Shown: positions 17,648-28,687 of the stretch, piece by piece
How positions within the stretch are numbered: the first letter of the stretch is position 1
Layout of the letters: the number at the start of each line of letters is the position of its first letter
Assembly (NCBI RefSeq): GCF_004745945.1
Contig: NZ_SRLE01000006.1
Span: 62,001-126,000, forward strand
Length of the DNA stretch: 64,000 bases
Source of the DNA: Mangrovimicrobium sediminis
Lineage (GTDB): Bacteria; Pseudomonadota; Gammaproteobacteria; Pseudomonadales; Halieaceae
Direction: 5' to 3'
Made by a program: the position numbers and the translations under genes
Notes under the pieces: generated by a model
Told to the model about the DNA's origin: nothing
The model's database searches: none
The model's input: only the letters and a program-made list of their open reading frames with translations

Positions 17648-18934
17648 TCATTGTGCGAGCAGCGCGCGCAGCGTCTGCTCGAGCTCGGCCTGGGGCAGGC
17701 TCTGCTGGCCCAGCGATTCCTTGTCCGTGTCGCGCAGCGCCTTGAGGGTGACGGTACCGGCAGCCAGTTCGTCCTCTCCCCAGATCAGTGCGAAGCGCGC
17801 CCCGCTGCGATCGGCCTTTTTCATCTGGCTCTTGAAGCTGCCGCCCCCGTTGTGCTGCACGATTCTGAGGCCCGGAAAAGCGTCGCGCAAGTTTTCCCCG
17901 GCGGCCAGCGACGCGCACTGTGCGGGCTCGCCGAAGGACACCAGGTACAGATCCGCCTCCGCGGGGATCTCCGGCCGGACGCCGGCAGCTTCCAGCAGCA
18001 GCACCAGGCGCTCCACGCCCATGGCGAAGCCGACGCCGGGCGTCGGCTTGCCGCCCATCTGGCCGACCAGGCCGTCGTAGCGACCACCGGCGCAAACCGT
18101 ACCCTGGGCTCCCAACTGGTCGGTCACCCACTCGAACACGGTGTTGTTGTAGTAGTCGAGTCCGCGCACCAGGCGCGGGTTGATCTCGTAGGCAACACCC
18201 GCGGCGTCCAGCAGTTCCCGCAGGCGCGTGAAATCCGCCGCAGCCGCCTCATCCAGGTAGTCGAGCAGAACCGGCGCTCCATCCAGCAGTGCCTGGGTGC
18301 CGGCGTCCTTGGAATCCAGGATACGCAGCGGGTTGCTGGTCAACCGGCGCTGGCTGTCCTCGTCCAGGGCATCGCGGTGCTGTTCCAGGTAGGCGACCAG
18401 CGCCTCGCGGTAGACAGCGCGCGCCTCCAGGCTGCCGATGGAGTTCAGCTGCAGGGTCACGCTATCCGCGACCCCGAGCAGCTTCCACAGGCGCGCTGTC
18501 AGCAAAATGACCTCGGCGTCCATGTCCGGCGTGGCGATGCCAAAGGCCTCTACACCGATCTGGTGGAACTGCCGCTGCCGGCCCTTTTGCGGGCGCTCGT
18601 AGCGGAACATCGGGCCGCAGTACCACAGTCGCTGGGGCGTGACCAACAGCGAATTCTGGATGGCGGCGCGCACGCAGCCGGCGGTGCCCTCCGGGCGCAG
18701 GGTCAGGCTGTCGTCGTTGCGGTCGCGAAAGGTGTACATCTCCTTCTCGACGATATCGGTGACCTCGCCGATCGAGCGCTGGAACAGTTCGGTCTGCTCG
18801 ACGATCGGCAGCCGGATCTGACCGTAGCCATAGCTGCTGAACAACTGGTGCACAACGCCCTCGACAAACTGCCAGATGGGAGTTTCATCCGGCAGGATGT
18901 CGTTCATCCCGCGAATTGCTCGAATGCTGCTCAC
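17648..18934 (-). CDS. hisS: Histidyl-tRNA synthetase
   Basis: A 428-residue class II synthetase that charges tRNA-His. It has the RG(M)NDILP start, motif 2 ([17 protein letters not shown]), the histidine-specific [15 protein letters not shown] and GGRYDGL motifs, and a C-terminal anticodon-binding domain. The start is GTG at 18934, supported by GGAG five bases upstream; the ATG at 18907 would cut conserved residues. It lies 25 bases downstream of ispG. Confidence 0.98.
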   Translation of the reverse strand: MSSIRAIRGMNDILPDETPIWQFVEGVVHQLFSSYGYGQIRLPIVEQTELFQRSIGEVTDIVEKEMYTFRDRNDDSLTLRPEGTAGCVRAAIQNSLLVTPQRLWYCGPMFRYERPQKGRQRQFHQIGVEAFGIATPDMDAEVILLTARLWKLLGVADSVTLQLNSIGSLEARAVYREALVAYLEQHRDALDEDSQRRLTSNPLRILDSKDAGTQALLDGAPVLLDYLDEAAAADFTRLRELLDAAGVAYEINPRLVRGLDYYNNTVFEWVTDQLGAQGTVCAGGRYDGLVGQMGGKPTPGVGFAMGVERLVLLLEAAGVRPEIPAEADLYLVSFGEPAQCASLAAGENLRDAFPGLRIVQHNGGGSFKSQMKKADRSGARFALIWGEDELAAGTVTLKALRDTDKESLGQQSLPQAELEQTLRALLAQ

Positions 18935-18959
18935 ACTTACTCCAGTGGTGTGCCCGGCC

Positions 18960-20090
18960 TCAGGCCGGTGTCTTCAGGATGAGGTTGTCGGACTGCCGCG
19001 CGCGCTCTTCCTCGAGTTGAGCGGCGCGCTCACGAATCACCTGCTCGAGGTGATCAACGAAGTCCTGGTTGCTCACCTTGTGGTCGGGCTTGCCGGCGAC
19101 GTAGATGAGGTTGCTGGGTGAGGCGCCGGTCATGCCGACGTCCGCCTCGCGCGCCTCACCCGGTCCGTTGACGACGCAGCCGATCACGGCGACATCCATC
19201 GGCGTGCGCACGTCTTCCAGGCGCTGTTCGAGGCTGTTCATGGTCGCGATCACGTCAAAGTTCTGGCGCGAACAACTCGGGCAGGCGATAAAGTTGATGC
19301 CGTTGGTGCGCAGTTTCAAACTCTTGAGAATCTCGAAGCCGACCTTGACCTCTTCCACCGGGTCGGCGGCGAGGGAGATGCGAATGGTGTCGCCGATACC
19401 GTCCATCAGCAGCATGCCGAGGCCGACCGCCGACTTGACCGTGCCACCGCGCAGGCCGCCGGCCTCGGTAATACCGAGGTGCAGGGGCTGCTCGATCTGC
19501 GCGGCCAGCAACCGGTAGGCCTCGACCGCCATGAATACTTCGGAGGCCTTGACGCTCACCTTGAAGTCCTGGAAATCGTGCTTGTCCAGGATGTCCACGT
19601 GTCGCAGGGCCGACTCGACCAGGGCCTCGGCAGTGGGCTCGCCGTACTTGCGCTGGAGATCCTTGCCCAGGGAACCGGCGTTGACGCCGATGCGGATTGG
19701 GATACCGCGGTCCCGAGCACAGCTGATCACCTCGCGCACTTTCTCGTCACGGCCGATATTGCCGGGGTTGATGCGCAGGCAGTCGACACCGTACTCGGCC
19801 ACCTTGAGGGCGATGCGGTGATCGAAGTGAATATCCGCGACCAGTGGCACTTCCACCTGGGCGCGAATCGCGCGGAACGCCTCCGCCGCCTCCAGGCTGG
19901 GCACGGAGACGCGCACGATGTCCGCCCCGGCATCGGCGATCGCCTGCACCTGCGCCACGGTCGCGGCCACATCGCAGGTGTCGGTATTGGTCATGCTCTG
20001 TACGCTGATCGGCGCATCGCCGCCCACCGCGACACTGCCGACATGGATTTGCCGGGAGAGTCTGCGCTTGATCGGGGATTCTGTCTTCAT
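18960..20090 (-). CDS. ispG: 4-hydroxy-3-methylbut-2-enyl diphosphate synthase
   Basis: A 376-residue [4Fe-4S] enzyme of the MEP isoprenoid pathway that converts MEcPP to HMBPP. The N-terminal TIM barrel begins [21 protein letters not shown]. The C-terminal cluster-binding cysteines appear in CPSCSR and [11 protein letters not shown]. The ATG overlaps the rodZ stop by 4 bases. The nearby isc operon supplies clusters for enzymes of this kind. Confidence 0.98.
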   Translation of the reverse strand: MKTESPIKRRLSRQIHVGSVAVGGDAPISVQSMTNTDTCDVAATVAQVQAIADAGADIVRVSVPSLEAAEAFRAIRAQVEVPLVADIHFDHRIALKVAEYGVDCLRINPGNIGRDEKVREVISCARDRGIPIRIGVNAGSLGKDLQRKYGEPTAEALVESALRHVDILDKHDFQDFKVSVKASEVFMAVEAYRLLAAQIEQPLHLGITEAGGLRGGTVKSAVGLGMLLMDGIGDTIRISLAADPVEEVKVGFEILKSLKLRTNGINFIACPSCSRQNFDVIATMNSLEQRLEDVRTPMDVAVIGCVVNGPGEAREADVGMTGASPSNLIYVAGKPDHKVSNQDFVDHLEQVIRERAAQLEEERARQSDNLILKTPA

Positions 20091-20578
20091 TGCTCACCTG
20101 CCGGGCCAGGCTGCCCGGCAATGTCGTCTGTTGGTTTCGTCGGTGACGGCTGTGCGCCCAGCGCAGCAACCGTGTTGCCCTCGTGCCACCACCACAGGCC
20201 GAGGACCAGCAGCAGCGTGACAACGATGCCCACCACGACCGCCACGCCCGTGCGCTGGGACTGCGGGGGTTTGTGCTTCTCGCGCCTGACCGTGCCCGGC
20301 ATCGTTACGCCGCCGGCGCAGGTCTCGTCGAAACATTGCAGCAGCGCCGGCAGGTCCATGCCCAGCAGGCGACCATAGGCGTTGACGTAGCCTCGCGCAA
20401 ACGCCGGCGCGCGCAGCGCGAGGTAGTCCTCGCGCTCGAGAATGGCCACGTAGCCGGGCATCAGCTTGAGCAGGTCTTCCACCTCGCGTTCGCTGTACCC
20501 CGCCGCCAGCCTGGCGCTGCGCAGCAACTTCCCCGGTGAGACCCGCTTGTCGACGTCCGCAGGCAGATCGCTGCTCAT
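20087..20578 (-). CDS. rodZ: Short RodZ-like helix-turn-helix membrane protein
   Basis: A 163-residue protein with an N-terminal RodZ-type helix-turn-helix (about 15-80) and a basic linker. One membrane helix (about 111-131) and a short periplasmic tail of about 32 residues follow. RodZ links MreB to the cell-wall machinery. Typical RodZ proteins exceed 300 residues and carry a periplasmic DUF4115 domain, which is absent here. The frame stops at 20087 overlapping the ispG start, so the end is natural rather than a sequencing break. The ATG at 20578 is one base after the pilF stop. Position between pilF and ispG is the classical rodZ locus. Confidence 0.85.
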   Translation of the reverse strand: MSSDLPADVDKRVSPGKLLRSARLAAGYSEREVEDLLKLMPGYVAILEREDYLALRAPAFARGYVNAYGRLLGMDLPALLQCFDETCAGGVTMPGTVRREKHKPPQSQRTGVAVVVGIVVTLLLVLGLWWWHEGNTVAALGAQPSPTKPTDDIAGQPGPAGEQ

Positions 20579-20579
20579 G

Positions 20580-21365
20580 TCACTGCGTCCGCTTGTACGC
20601 CTGGTATTCGGCCGATTCGGGGTAGAGGTTGGCCAGCGCGAGGGCATAACTCGCCTCGGCGTCGGCATCCCCGTTGGCGCGGGCCAGTCGAATACCCAGC
20701 CACAGACCGCGCGCGGACTGCTGCCGGACCACAGTGCGGTAGGTGCCGTAATACTTACCGGCGGTGGGGTAATCCTCCGCCTCATAGCGCAACACGGCCA
20801 GTTCGAGCAGCGCAATGCTGTTGGTGCGGTCCATGGTCAGGGCGCGCATGAAGGCCTGCTCCGCGGCGGCGGACTCGAATAATTGCTCGCGGCACAGGCC
20901 GAGATTCACGAAAGCCTGGGGGCGCGCTTGGTACAGGCTGTCCTTGACCACGTACTCGAGCTGTTCCGCGGCTTCACGGTAGCGCGCCTGGGAATACAGG
21001 AAAGCGGCGTAGTTATTGCGCGCGCGGGAGAACCCGCGATTGAGCCGGATCGCCGTCTTGTAGCTTTGCTCCGCGAGCTCGAACTCACCGGTGCTCTGGT
21101 AGACCAGGGCGAAAGCCTCGTGCACTTCCGCGTTGTTCGGGTCCATCTCGTAGGCCATCTTGAGGTTGCGCTTGGCATTTTCCCAATCGCCCTCGCCGAT
21201 ATACTTGCGCGCCAGTTCGACGCGCAATTCGAGCGCCTCTTTGGGGTCGGCCTTCTCGGTGAAACCACCTTCGGTGGTAGTGATACAGGCCGAGAGCAGC
21301 AGCGTCGCGATGAGCAGGCCCGCCCACCGGGCACACAGCGCCAGCACTGGTTGCGATGCATTCAT
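20580..21365 (-). CDS. pilF: Type IV pilus biogenesis lipoprotein PilF (PilW)
   Basis: A 261-residue lipoprotein (lipobox LSAC, Cys27) followed by about six TPR repeats, the pilotin that helps assemble the PilQ secretin. Its place between rlmN and rodZ is conserved in Pseudomonas and relatives. It lies 5 bases downstream of rlmN and is followed after one base by rodZ. Its presence fits the pilin-like gene at the left end of the window. Confidence 0.95.
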   Translation of the reverse strand: MNASQPVLALCARWAGLLIATLLLSACITTTEGGFTEKADPKEALELRVELARKYIGEGDWENAKRNLKMAYEMDPNNAEVHEAFALVYQSTGEFELAEQSYKTAIRLNRGFSRARNNYAAFLYSQARYREAAEQLEYVVKDSLYQARPQAFVNLGLCREQLFESAAAEQAFMRALTMDRTNSIALLELAVLRYEAEDYPTAGKYYGTYRTVVRQQSARGLWLGIRLARANGDADAEASYALALANLYPESAEYQAYKRTQ

Positions 21366-21370
21366 CGGTA

Positions 21371-22534
21371 CTAGACCACCCTGTTTTCGTTATTGGCGCC
21401 GGCCGCTTCGCGGTAGCGTTCGCTGCGCCGGGTGCGGTCGACCACCTGCCCGACCAATTGTCCGCAGGCGGCGTCGATGTCGTCGCCGCGGGTAGTGCGC
21501 ACGGTGACAATATATCCCGCATCCACCAGCACTTGCCAGAAACGCGACACCGCGTTGCCGCTGGGGCGACGATACGCCGACTGCGGGAAGGGGTTGAACG
21601 GGATCAGGTTGATCTTGCAGGGGAAGTCGCGCAGCAGCGCGGCGAGTTCGCGCGCGTGATCGGGCTGGTCGTTAACCCCGGCAATCAATGTGTATTCGAC
21701 CGTCACCACGCGCTTGGTGTCCGGCTGCGCATCGATGTAATTGCGGCAGCTCTCCAGCAGCATGGCGATGGGATACTTGCGGTTGATCGGCACCAGCTGG
21801 TTGCGCAGTTCGTCGTTCGGCGCGTGCAGCGACACCGCCAGCGAAGCCTCGCTGACCCGCGCCAGGGCGTCGAGTGCGGGCACCACGCCCGAGGTACTCA
21901 GGGTGACCCGGCGCTTGGAGATGCCGTAGGCGTTGTCCTCCATCATCAGGTCCATGGCGGCGACCACGGCGTCGAAATTCATCAGCGGCTCGCCCATGCC
22001 CATCATCACGACGTTGGTGACCACGCGGCCCTTGCCGGACTGGAAGGCGTCGTAGGATTTGATCGCCAGCCACAGCTGGCCGATGATCTCCGCGGCGCTG
22101 AGGTCGCGCTGGAAACCCTGCTTGCCGGTGGAGCAGAAACTGCAATCCAGGCTGCAGCCGACCTGGGACGACACGCACAGGGTGGCGCGCTTGCCGTCGG
22201 GAATAAGTACCGACTCCACCAGGCCGCCGCCGTCGACGCGGATCGCCCACTTGCGGGTGCCGTCGGCGGAGTCGTGCTGGCTCTCGATCTGCGGTGGGCG
22301 TACCTCGGCGCGGGCGGCGAGTTTTTCGCGCAGCGCCTTGCCGAGGTTGCTCATCGCCTCGAAGTCGGTGACGCCGTGATGATGTATCCACTTCATGACC
22401 TGCTGGGCGCGGAACTTTTTCTCCCCGATATCGAGGAAAAATTGCTCCATGGTCGCCAGGGGCAGGCCCAGCAGGTTGACCTTCGCGCCGGTGTCCGGCG
22501 CGAGATCGATGGAAGTGGCGATGACGTCAGTCAC
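21371..22534 (-). CDS. rlmN: Dual-specificity RNA methyltransferase RlmN
   Basis: A 387-residue radical-SAM enzyme that methylates C2 of A2503 in 23S rRNA and A37 of some tRNAs. The cluster motif CxxxCxxC is seen in [16 protein letters not shown], and the GEPLMN motif of the family is present. The start is GTG at 22534; no closer ATG preserves the conserved N-terminus. It lies 12 bases after ndk. Confidence 0.97.
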   Translation of the reverse strand: MTDVIATSIDLAPDTGAKVNLLGLPLATMEQFFLDIGEKKFRAQQVMKWIHHHGVTDFEAMSNLGKALREKLAARAEVRPPQIESQHDSADGTRKWAIRVDGGGLVESVLIPDGKRATLCVSSQVGCSLDCSFCSTGKQGFQRDLSAAEIIGQLWLAIKSYDAFQSGKGRVVTNVVMMGMGEPLMNFDAVVAAMDLMMEDNAYGISKRRVTLSTSGVVPALDALARVSEASLAVSLHAPNDELRNQLVPINRKYPIAMLLESCRNYIDAQPDTKRVVTVEYTLIAGVNDQPDHARELAALLRDFPCKINLIPFNPFPQSAYRRPSGNAVSRFWQVLVDAGYIVTVRTTRGDDIDAACGQLVGQVVDRTRRSERYREAAGANNENRVV

Positions 22535-22546
22535 GGCGGGTTCGAC

Positions 22547-22972
<426 letters not shown>

Positions 22973-23059
22973 GGGTGATTCTCCAAAATCCGGGCAAATT
23001 TGCGGGCTCGGTGCACCCCCGCCGTTCAGTGGCGGGGTGGGCACGGGTAAAACCGCGCA

Positions 23060-23065
23060 ATTATA
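23060..23065 (-). promoter_or_regulatory. -10 element of the ndk promoter
   Basis: Perfect TATAAT on the minus strand, 88-93 bases before the ndk start and downstream of the iscX terminator. A weak -35 (GTGAAA) lies 17 bases upstream. It probably drives ndk-rlmN-pilF and following genes. Confidence 0.6.
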
Positions 23066-23150
23066 CGGACTTTGCCGGTGTGTTTCACCCTCACCGGCGC
23101 TTCAGGCCAATGATATTTATGTGAAAAATCAGCAGCTTAAACTGTGAGGG

Positions 23151-23180
23151 AAAAATAGGCCCGGGCCGGCCTCGGGGCCT
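23151..23180 (-). terminator. Terminator of the isc operon (after iscX)
   Basis: Immediately after the iscX stop, AGGCCC pairs with GGGCCT around a GC-rich 12-base loop, then A and five T residues follow. It marks the end of the iscR-to-iscX transcript. Confidence 0.7.
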
Positions 23181-23373
23181 AGTCCGCCTCGTCGATCCAG
23201 GCGGCCTGGATGGCCTCCAGGATTTTCTCGCCGCAGTGCTGCGGGTCGTCGTCGAAGCCCGGCAGCGCCAGCACCTTGTCGCGCAGGTCGACAAAGTTGA
23301 GGGTCAGCGGGTCGGTCTCCGGGTAGGTGTCGAACAGCTCGATAGCGATGTCGTTGACGTCGGTCCAGCGCAT
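23179..23373 (-). CDS. iscX: Fe-S assembly protein IscX
   Basis: A 64-residue acidic protein with the family start MRWTDVNDIAIEL and the DP.TL.F motif. IscX binds IscS and modulates iron-sulfur assembly. It is the last gene of the isc operon, 13 bases after fdx, with a terminator directly behind it. Confidence 0.95.
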   Translation of the reverse strand: MRWTDVNDIAIELFDTYPETDPLTLNFVDLRDKVLALPGFDDDPQHCGEKILEAIQAAWIDEAD

Positions 23374-23386
23374 GCGGCGGCCCTCC

Positions 23387-23725
23387 TCAATGGCGTTCCG
23401 AGACCATGTTGATGGTGTAGCGCGGGATCTCCACCACCAGTTCCTCGTCGGTGACGATGGCCTGGCAGGACAGCCGCGAGTCGGGCTCCAGGCCCCAGGC
23501 TTTATCCAGGTAGTCGTCTTCCAGTTCGTCCGGCGGCTCCATGGAATCGTAGCCCTCGCGCACGATCACGTGACAGGTGGTGCAGGCACAGGACATCTCG
23601 CAGGCGTGCTCGATGTCGACGCCGTTGCGCAACAGCGCCCTGCACACGCTCTCGCCAGGCTCGGCCTCGACCACCGCACCCTCCGGGCACAGTTTCTCGT
23701 TGGGCAGTACCACGATACGCGTCAT
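23387..23725 (-). CDS. fdx: ISC-type [2Fe-2S] ferredoxin
   Basis: A 112-residue adrenodoxin-like ferredoxin that gives electrons to iron-sulfur assembly. Cluster ligands are seen in [10 protein letters not shown] with a further Cys in RLSC. The ATG overlaps the hscA stop by 4 bases. Confidence 0.97.
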   Translation of the reverse strand: MTRIVVLPNEKLCPEGAVVEAEPGESVCRALLRNGVDIEHACEMSCACTTCHVIVREGYDSMEPPDELEDDYLDKAWGLEPDSRLSCQAIVTDEELVVEIPRYTINMVSERH

Positions 23726-25599
23726 TGCCCCACCTCCTGGTCCAGGGATTCCAGGCTGACCCCGGCCAGCGCCTTGCGGATACTGCGATCCATGCGCCGC
23801 GCGGCGAAGGTCTCGCTGGCACGCCCGAGGGCTTCGGTCGCCTCGCGCAGGGCGCGATCATCGGCACCTTCCAGCAGGTCGCGCAGCGCCTGCATCTGGC
23901 TGTGCAGCGCCTGGCACTCGGCTTCGTCCAACAGTTCCGTGCCGTCGGCGGCCAGTGCTGCATCGAGGCTTTGCAGCAGCTGCTGCGCCTCCACCTTATG
24001 CTCCGCCAGCTGGCGTGCGGCCTTGTCCTGTTCCGCGTGGCTGAACGACGCCTGCAGCATGTCGGCGACCTCGTCGTCGGACAGGCCGAACGAGGGTTTC
24101 ACCGTCACGCTGCTCTCGATACCGGTAGTCTCCTCACGCGCCGAGACCTCCAGCAAGCCGTCGGCATCGACCTGGAAGCTCACCAGAATGCGCGCAGCAC
24201 CGGCGGCCATCGGCGGAATGCCGTGCAATTCGAAGCGCGCCAGCGAGCGCACATCGGAGACCAGTTCGCGCTCGCCCTGCACGATATGCAGCGCCAGCGC
24301 GGTCTGGCCGTCCTTGAAGGTGGTGAACTCCTGGGCGCGGGTCACCGGGATGGTGGTGTTGCGCGGCACGATGCGCTCGACCAGGCCGCCCATGGTCTCC
24401 AGGCCCAGGGACAGCGGGATGACGTCGAGCAGCAACAGGTCGCCCTCCGGCCGGTTGCCGACCAGGATGTCCGCCTGGATGGCCGCGCCGACGCTGACCA
24501 CCTGGTCGGGGTCGATGCCGGTCAGGGGCTCGCGGCCGAACTGGTCGCGCACCGCCTCGCGCACCAGCGGTACGCGGGTAGACCCGCCCACCAGCACGAC
24601 GTTGTCCACTTCCTCCAGCCCGGCATCGCGCAGGCAGCGGCGGCAGGCGCGCAGGGTGCGTCGTACCAGGGGCTGGATCAGTGTTTCGAAGTCTTCGCGC
24701 GACAGGGACAGGCTGGCGGCGCCGGACTGGATTTCGCCCAGCTCGATCGCGACCTGCGTCTCGACGGACAGCGTTTCCTTGGCGCGCCGCGCCAGGGCCA
24801 TCAGGCGGCGGTACTGGCCGCCGTCGTGTATCTCGATGCCGCCCTGCTCACAGGCCCAGCCGGCGATCGCCGCGTCGAAATCATCGCCGCCCAGCGCCGT
24901 GTCGCCGCCGGTGGCCAGGACCTCGAACACACCGTGATGCAGGCGCAGGATGGAAATATCGAAGGTGCCGCCGCCCAGGTCGTACACCGCGACGACGCCC
25001 TCTTCGCGCGAATCCAGCCCGTAGGCCACCGCGGCGGCGGTCGGTTCGTTGAGCAGGCGCAGCACCTTGAGGCCGGCGAGGGTCGCGGCGTCCTTGGTCG
25101 CCTGGCGCTGGGCCTCGTCAAAATAGGCCGGCACGGTGATGACCGCGCCTTCTATCTCGCCGCCGAGCACGGCCTCGGCGCGCTGCGCCAGTTTACCGAG
25201 GATCGCGGCCGAGGCCTGGACCGGGCTGATTTCCCCGGCGCTGGTCGCGAAACGCACCATGCCGGCGTCGTCGTCGACCAGGGTGTAGTGCGAGCGCTGT
25301 GCCTCGGCCGCCGCGTCGGCGCGGCCGCGGCCCATAAAACGCTTGACCGAGACCAGGGTATCCGCGGGGTGCTGGTCGGCCAGCTCGCGCGCCGCGGCGC
25401 CGACCACCGGCGCATCGCCGGCGTAGCTCACCACCGAGGGCAGCATCACCGCGCCGCCGGCATCGGCGAGCACCTCGGTGCGGCCGCCGCGCACGGTGGC
25501 CACCAGGGAGTTGGTCGTACCGAGGTCGATCCCCACCGCGCGCCGGGTCTGGTGCGGCATGGGCGACTGGCCCGGTTCGGCGATTTTCAACAGTGCCAT
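23722..25599 (-). CDS. hscA: Hsp70-type Fe-S chaperone HscA
   Basis: A 625-residue DnaK-like ATPase dedicated to releasing clusters from IscU. It has the [11 protein letters not shown] phosphate loop near the N-terminus, [10 protein letters not shown] and a C-terminal substrate-binding domain. It works with HscB, encoded directly upstream with no gap. Its client IscU in this operon carries the LPPVK recognition motif. Confidence 0.97.
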   Translation of the reverse strand: MALLKIAEPGQSPMPHQTRRAVGIDLGTTNSLVATVRGGRTEVLADAGGAVMLPSVVSYAGDAPVVGAAARELADQHPADTLVSVKRFMGRGRADAAAEAQRSHYTLVDDDAGMVRFATSAGEISPVQASAAILGKLAQRAEAVLGGEIEGAVITVPAYFDEAQRQATKDAATLAGLKVLRLLNEPTAAAVAYGLDSREEGVVAVYDLGGGTFDISILRLHHGVFEVLATGGDTALGGDDFDAAIAGWACEQGGIEIHDGGQYRRLMALARRAKETLSVETQVAIELGEIQSGAASLSLSREDFETLIQPLVRRTLRACRRCLRDAGLEEVDNVVLVGGSTRVPLVREAVRDQFGREPLTGIDPDQVVSVGAAIQADILVGNRPEGDLLLLDVIPLSLGLETMGGLVERIVPRNTTIPVTRAQEFTTFKDGQTALALHIVQGERELVSDVRSLARFELHGIPPMAAGAARILVSFQVDADGLLEVSAREETTGIESSVTVKPSFGLSDDEVADMLQASFSHAEQDKAARQLAEHKVEAQQLLQSLDAALAADGTELLDEAECQALHSQMQALRDLLEGADDRALREATEALGRASETFAARRMDRSIRKALAGVSLESLDQEVGQ

Positions 25600-26139
25600 T
25601 TAACTATCCAGTAAGTCTGACTCGACCTGCTCTGCCTCGCGCAGCAGCTTGTCGAGGTACTGCATTTTGACGCAGGCCGCCGCGGCCGCGGCGTTATCTC
25701 CCGCCACGTAAGCCGCCTCGAACTCAGCCTGGTGCGCGCGCAGGTCGGCGCTGATTTCAGCCACCAGGTGATCCAGGGCAGTTTCCGGGTCGACCAGGTC
25801 GGGCAGCGTTTCCAGTTTTTCCCGCAGCTCCATCTGTTCCATGAGGAAGCCGCCGTCTATGCGCTGTGCGCTGATCTCCTGTGGGCTCAGCCCCGCCAGT
25901 TTCAGCAGGTACTCGGCGCGCGGCAGCGGCGCCTTGAGCGCCGCGTAGGCTTCGTTGACCAGTGCCGAGTACTGGATGGCCAGGCGCCGCTCGTGGGCGG
26001 CCGCGCTGGCGAAGCGATCCGGGTGCAGGTCGCCCTGCAACTTCCGATAGCGCTCGCCCAGCAGCTGGCTGTCGATGTCGAAAGCCTGCGGCAGGTCGAA
26101 CAGTTCGAAGTAATTCTGCTTGAAATCGGGAGAGGACAT
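25600..26139 (-). CDS. hscB: J-domain co-chaperone HscB
   Basis: A 179-residue co-chaperone with an N-terminal J domain. Its signature tripeptide HPD lies near residues 39-41, in LHPDRF. A C-terminal helical domain docks IscU. It stimulates the ATPase of HscA. It lies 31 bases after iscA. Confidence 0.97.
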   Translation of the reverse strand: MSSPDFKQNYFELFDLPQAFDIDSQLLGERYRKLQGDLHPDRFASAAAHERRLAIQYSALVNEAYAALKAPLPRAEYLLKLAGLSPQEISAQRIDGGFLMEQMELREKLETLPDLVDPETALDHLVAEISADLRAHQAEFEAAYVAGDNAAAAAACVKMQYLDKLLREAEQVESDLLDS

Positions 26140-26170
26140 ACCGGTGCGGTCCCGCCGCGGACGATGGGGC

Positions 26171-26494
26171 CTAGACGGTGAAGCTCTCCCCGCAACCGCA
26201 CTCGCCGGTCACGTTGGGATTGCGGAACTGCAGGCCCTCGTTGAGACCCTCGCGCACGAAGTCCAGCTCCGTGCCCTCGAGGTAGACCAGACTCTTGGGG
26301 TCGACGAACACCTTCACACCGTGCTCCTCGAACACCTGGTCCTCCGCCGCCGGCTCGTCGACAAACTCGAGCACGTAGGCCATGCCCGAGCAGCCCGAGG
26401 TGGTGACGCCCAGGCGGATGCCCAGCCCCTTACCGCGGCCGCTGAGCTGCGACGCGACGTGGCGGGCGGCCGACTCGCTGATGGTCACGCCCAT
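26171..26494 (-). CDS. iscA: A-type Fe-S carrier IscA
   Basis: A 107-residue carrier with the three conserved cysteines in TSGCSGMAY and GECGCGES. The ATG at 26494 overlaps the iscU stop (TGATG); a longer frame runs inside iscU and is not real. Confidence 0.97.
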   Translation of the reverse strand: MGVTISESAARHVASQLSGRGKGLGIRLGVTTSGCSGMAYVLEFVDEPAAEDQVFEEHGVKVFVDPKSLVYLEGTELDFVREGLNEGLQFRNPNVTGECGCGESFTV

Positions 26495-26880
26495 CAGGAT
26501 TCGCCCCGCTTGCTGCGCAGGTCCTTGATTGCCGCCTTGATCGCGTCTTCGGCCAGCACGCTGCAGTGGATTTTCACCGGCGGCAGCGCGAGTTCCTCGG
26601 CGATCGCGGTGTTCTTGATCTGCTCGGCCTCGTCCAGGCGCTTGCCCTTGACCCACTCGGTGAGCAGGGAACTGGAGGCGATCGCGGAACCGCAGCCGTA
26701 GGTCTTGAACTTGGCGTCCTCGATGACGCCGTCGGCGTTCACCTTGATCTGCAGGCGCATGACGTCGCCACAGGCCGGGGCGCCGACCATGCCGGTGCCC
26801 ACAGTGCTGTCGCTCGCGTCCAGCTTGCCCACGTTGCGCGGGTTTTCGTAGTGGTCGAGTACCTTGTCACTGTATGCCAT
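26494..26880 (-). CDS. iscU: Fe-S scaffold IscU
   Basis: A 128-residue scaffold with cluster cysteines in PACGD, YGCGS and IHCS, and the HscA-binding motif LPPVK. It receives sulfur from IscS, encoded 18 bases upstream. Confidence 0.98.
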   Translation of the reverse strand: MAYSDKVLDHYENPRNVGKLDASDSTVGTGMVGAPACGDVMRLQIKVNADGVIEDAKFKTYGCGSAIASSSLLTEWVKGKRLDEAEQIKNTAIAEELALPPVKIHCSVLAEDAIKAAIKDLRSKRGES

Positions 26881-26898
26881 GTCAATTCTCCTTCACTG

Positions 26899-28113
26899 CT
26901 AGTGCGCAGCCCATTCGATGGTACTCAGGTCGATACCATCCTGATGCATGTCCCAAAGGGGGGACAACTCCCGCAATTTGGTCACCGCGCCGCGCAACTG
27001 CTCCACGGCGTGGTCCACGTCTTCCTCGCTGGTGAAACGGCCGAAGCTGAAGCGCAGCGAGCTGTGCGCCAGCTCGTCGTCCAGGCCCAGCGCGCGCAGC
27101 ACGTAGGACGGCTCCAGGCTCGCCGATGTACACGCCGAGCCACTGGAGATGGCCAGGTCCTTGAGCGACATGATCAGCGATTCACCCTCAACGAAGGCGA
27201 TGCTGATGTTCACCGCACCGGGCAGGTGGTGGGCGAGGTCGCCGTTGATGTGCACTTCCTCGATGTCCGCGATGCCGGCGAGGAAGCGATCGCGCAGGGC
27301 GCGACTTCGTTCTGCGTCCGCGGGCATCTCTTCGCGCGCAATACGCGCCGCCTCGCCCATGCCGACGATCTGGTGCGTCGCCAGGGTGCCCGAGCGCATG
27401 CCGCGCTCGTGGCCGCCGCCGTGCATCTGCGCCTCGATACGCACGCGCGGCTTGCGCCGCACGTAGAGAGCGCCGATACCCTTGGGGCCGTACATCTTGT
27501 GCGCGGAGAGTGACATCAGGTCGACGTTCAGGGCCTCGACATCCACCGGAATCTTGCCGGCACTCTGCGCCGCGTCGGTGTGCAGCAGTACGCCCGCCTC
27601 GCGCGTCACCTTGCCGATACCGGCGATGTCGTTGACCGTGCCGATCTCGTTGTTGGCGTGCATGATGCTGACCAGGATGGTGTCCTCGCGCAGCGCCGCC
27701 TTCACCGCTTCCGGCGAGGTCAGGCCGTGCTCGTCCGGGTCGAGGTAGGTCACTTCAAAGCCTTCGCGCTCGAGGTGACGGCAGGTGTCCAGCACCGCCT
27801 TGTGCTCGATCTTGGAGGTAATGATGTGCTTGCCCTTCTTCTGGTAGAAGTGGGCCACGCCCTTGATCGCCAGGTTGTCGGACTCGGTCGCGCCGGAGGT
27901 CCAGACGATCTCGCGGGGGTCGGCACCGATCAGGTCTGCGACCTGGCGGCGCGCGTTCTCTACCGCCTCCTCGGCCTTCCAGCCGTAGAGGTGCGAACGC
28001 GAGGCCGGGTTGCCGAAGTTACCCTCGATGGAGAGGCACTCGACCATTTTCTCCACCACGCGCGGGTCTGCCGGCGTCGTGGCCTGGTAGTCAAAGTAAA
28101 TCGGTTTCTGCAT
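26899..28113 (-). CDS. iscS: Cysteine desulfurase IscS
   Basis: A 404-residue PLP enzyme that takes sulfur from cysteine for iron-sulfur clusters and tRNA thiolation. The active loop [10 protein letters not shown] places the catalytic Cys at residue 328 when the ATG at 28113 is used, exactly as in the E. coli enzyme. A TTG two codons earlier is too close to the GGAG site. The start [14 protein letters not shown] is normal. Confidence 0.98.
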   Translation of the reverse strand: MQKPIYFDYQATTPADPRVVEKMVECLSIEGNFGNPASRSHLYGWKAEEAVENARRQVADLIGADPREIVWTSGATESDNLAIKGVAHFYQKKGKHIITSKIEHKAVLDTCRHLEREGFEVTYLDPDEHGLTSPEAVKAALREDTILVSIMHANNEIGTVNDIAGIGKVTREAGVLLHTDAAQSAGKIPVDVEALNVDLMSLSAHKMYGPKGIGALYVRRKPRVRIEAQMHGGGHERGMRSGTLATHQIVGMGEAARIAREEMPADAERSRALRDRFLAGIADIEEVHINGDLAHHLPGAVNISIAFVEGESLIMSLKDLAISSGSACTSASLEPSYVLRALGLDDELAHSSLRFSFGRFTSEEDVDHAVEQLRGAVTKLRELSPLWDMHQDGIDLSTIEWAAH

Positions 28114-28137
28114 GTTCAACTGGCTCCGTGTGCCCGC

Positions 28138-28611
28138 TCAGGCCTGGCTCAGCACGAGGCTTTCTGCATCGCCGGAACGCGCGTCCTGGCGCGCCGACAC
28201 CTGCTGCACCTCGCGGCGGTTCACCAGGTTGGCCAGGCTGATCTGGCTGAGGAAATTGTGGATCTGGTCGCTGAGGTCGCACCACAGGTGGTGGGTCAGG
28301 CACACCTCGCCCTGCTGGCAGGTGCTGGTGCCGCCGCAGCCGGTGGCATCCACCGCCTCATTGACCGCATCGACGATCTGCGCGACGAAAATATCGTCCA
28401 GTTCGCGGCTCAGGCAGTAGCCGCCGCCAGGACCACGCACGCTGGTCACCAGGTCGTTGCGGCGCAGTTTCGCAAACAGTTGCTCGAGGTAGGACAGGGA
28501 GATATCCTGCCGTCCGGAGATGTCGGCCAGGCTGACCGGACCGTTACTGCCGTGCAGCGCGAGGTCCAGCATCGCGGTCACCGCATAGCGGCCTTTGGTT
28601 GTCAGTCGCAT
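28138..28611 (-). CDS. iscR: Fe-S regulator IscR
   Basis: A 157-residue Rrf2-family regulator with an N-terminal winged helix-turn-helix ([18 protein letters not shown]). Cluster-binding cysteines lie in [14 protein letters not shown]. The [2Fe-2S] form represses the isc operon through type 1 sites. Such a site overlaps the promoter just upstream of this gene. Confidence 0.98.
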   Translation of the reverse strand: MRLTTKGRYAVTAMLDLALHGSNGPVSLADISGRQDISLSYLEQLFAKLRRNDLVTSVRGPGGGYCLSRELDDIFVAQIVDAVNEAVDATGCGGTSTCQQGEVCLTHHLWCDLSDQIHNFLSQISLANLVNRREVQQVSARQDARSGDAESLVLSQA

Positions 28612-28640
28612 GATTTCGACCCTTCAGTTTTCACCCGCCC

Positions 28641-28669
28641 AGTATGCAATAACCTACCAAAACGGTCAA
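28641..28669 (-). promoter_or_regulatory. iscR promoter
   Basis: On the minus strand TTGACC (28664-28669) and CATACT (28641-28646) are separated by exactly 17 bases. The -10 is 30 bases upstream of the iscR ATG. The IscR site overlaps the -35 and spacer. Confidence 0.75.
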
Positions 28670-28673
28670 CTAT
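28649..28673 (-). promoter_or_regulatory. IscR type 1 binding site
   Basis: The 25-base site on the minus strand runs ATAGTTGACC... to ...GGTAGGTTAT. It matches the type 1 consensus (ATASYYGACTRWWWYAGTCRRSTAT, from memory) at 21 of 25 positions. It overlaps the promoter, as needed for autorepression. A poorer match (17 of 25) lies next to it at about 28674-28698 and runs into the end of trmJ. Confidence 0.8.
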
Positions 28674-28687
28674 AAAACCGAGTAAAT

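Noticed and set aside
26171-26656. Extended frame for iscA starting inside iscU
   Set aside because: The extra N-terminus overlaps iscU out of frame; the ATG at 26494 gives the conserved IscA length.
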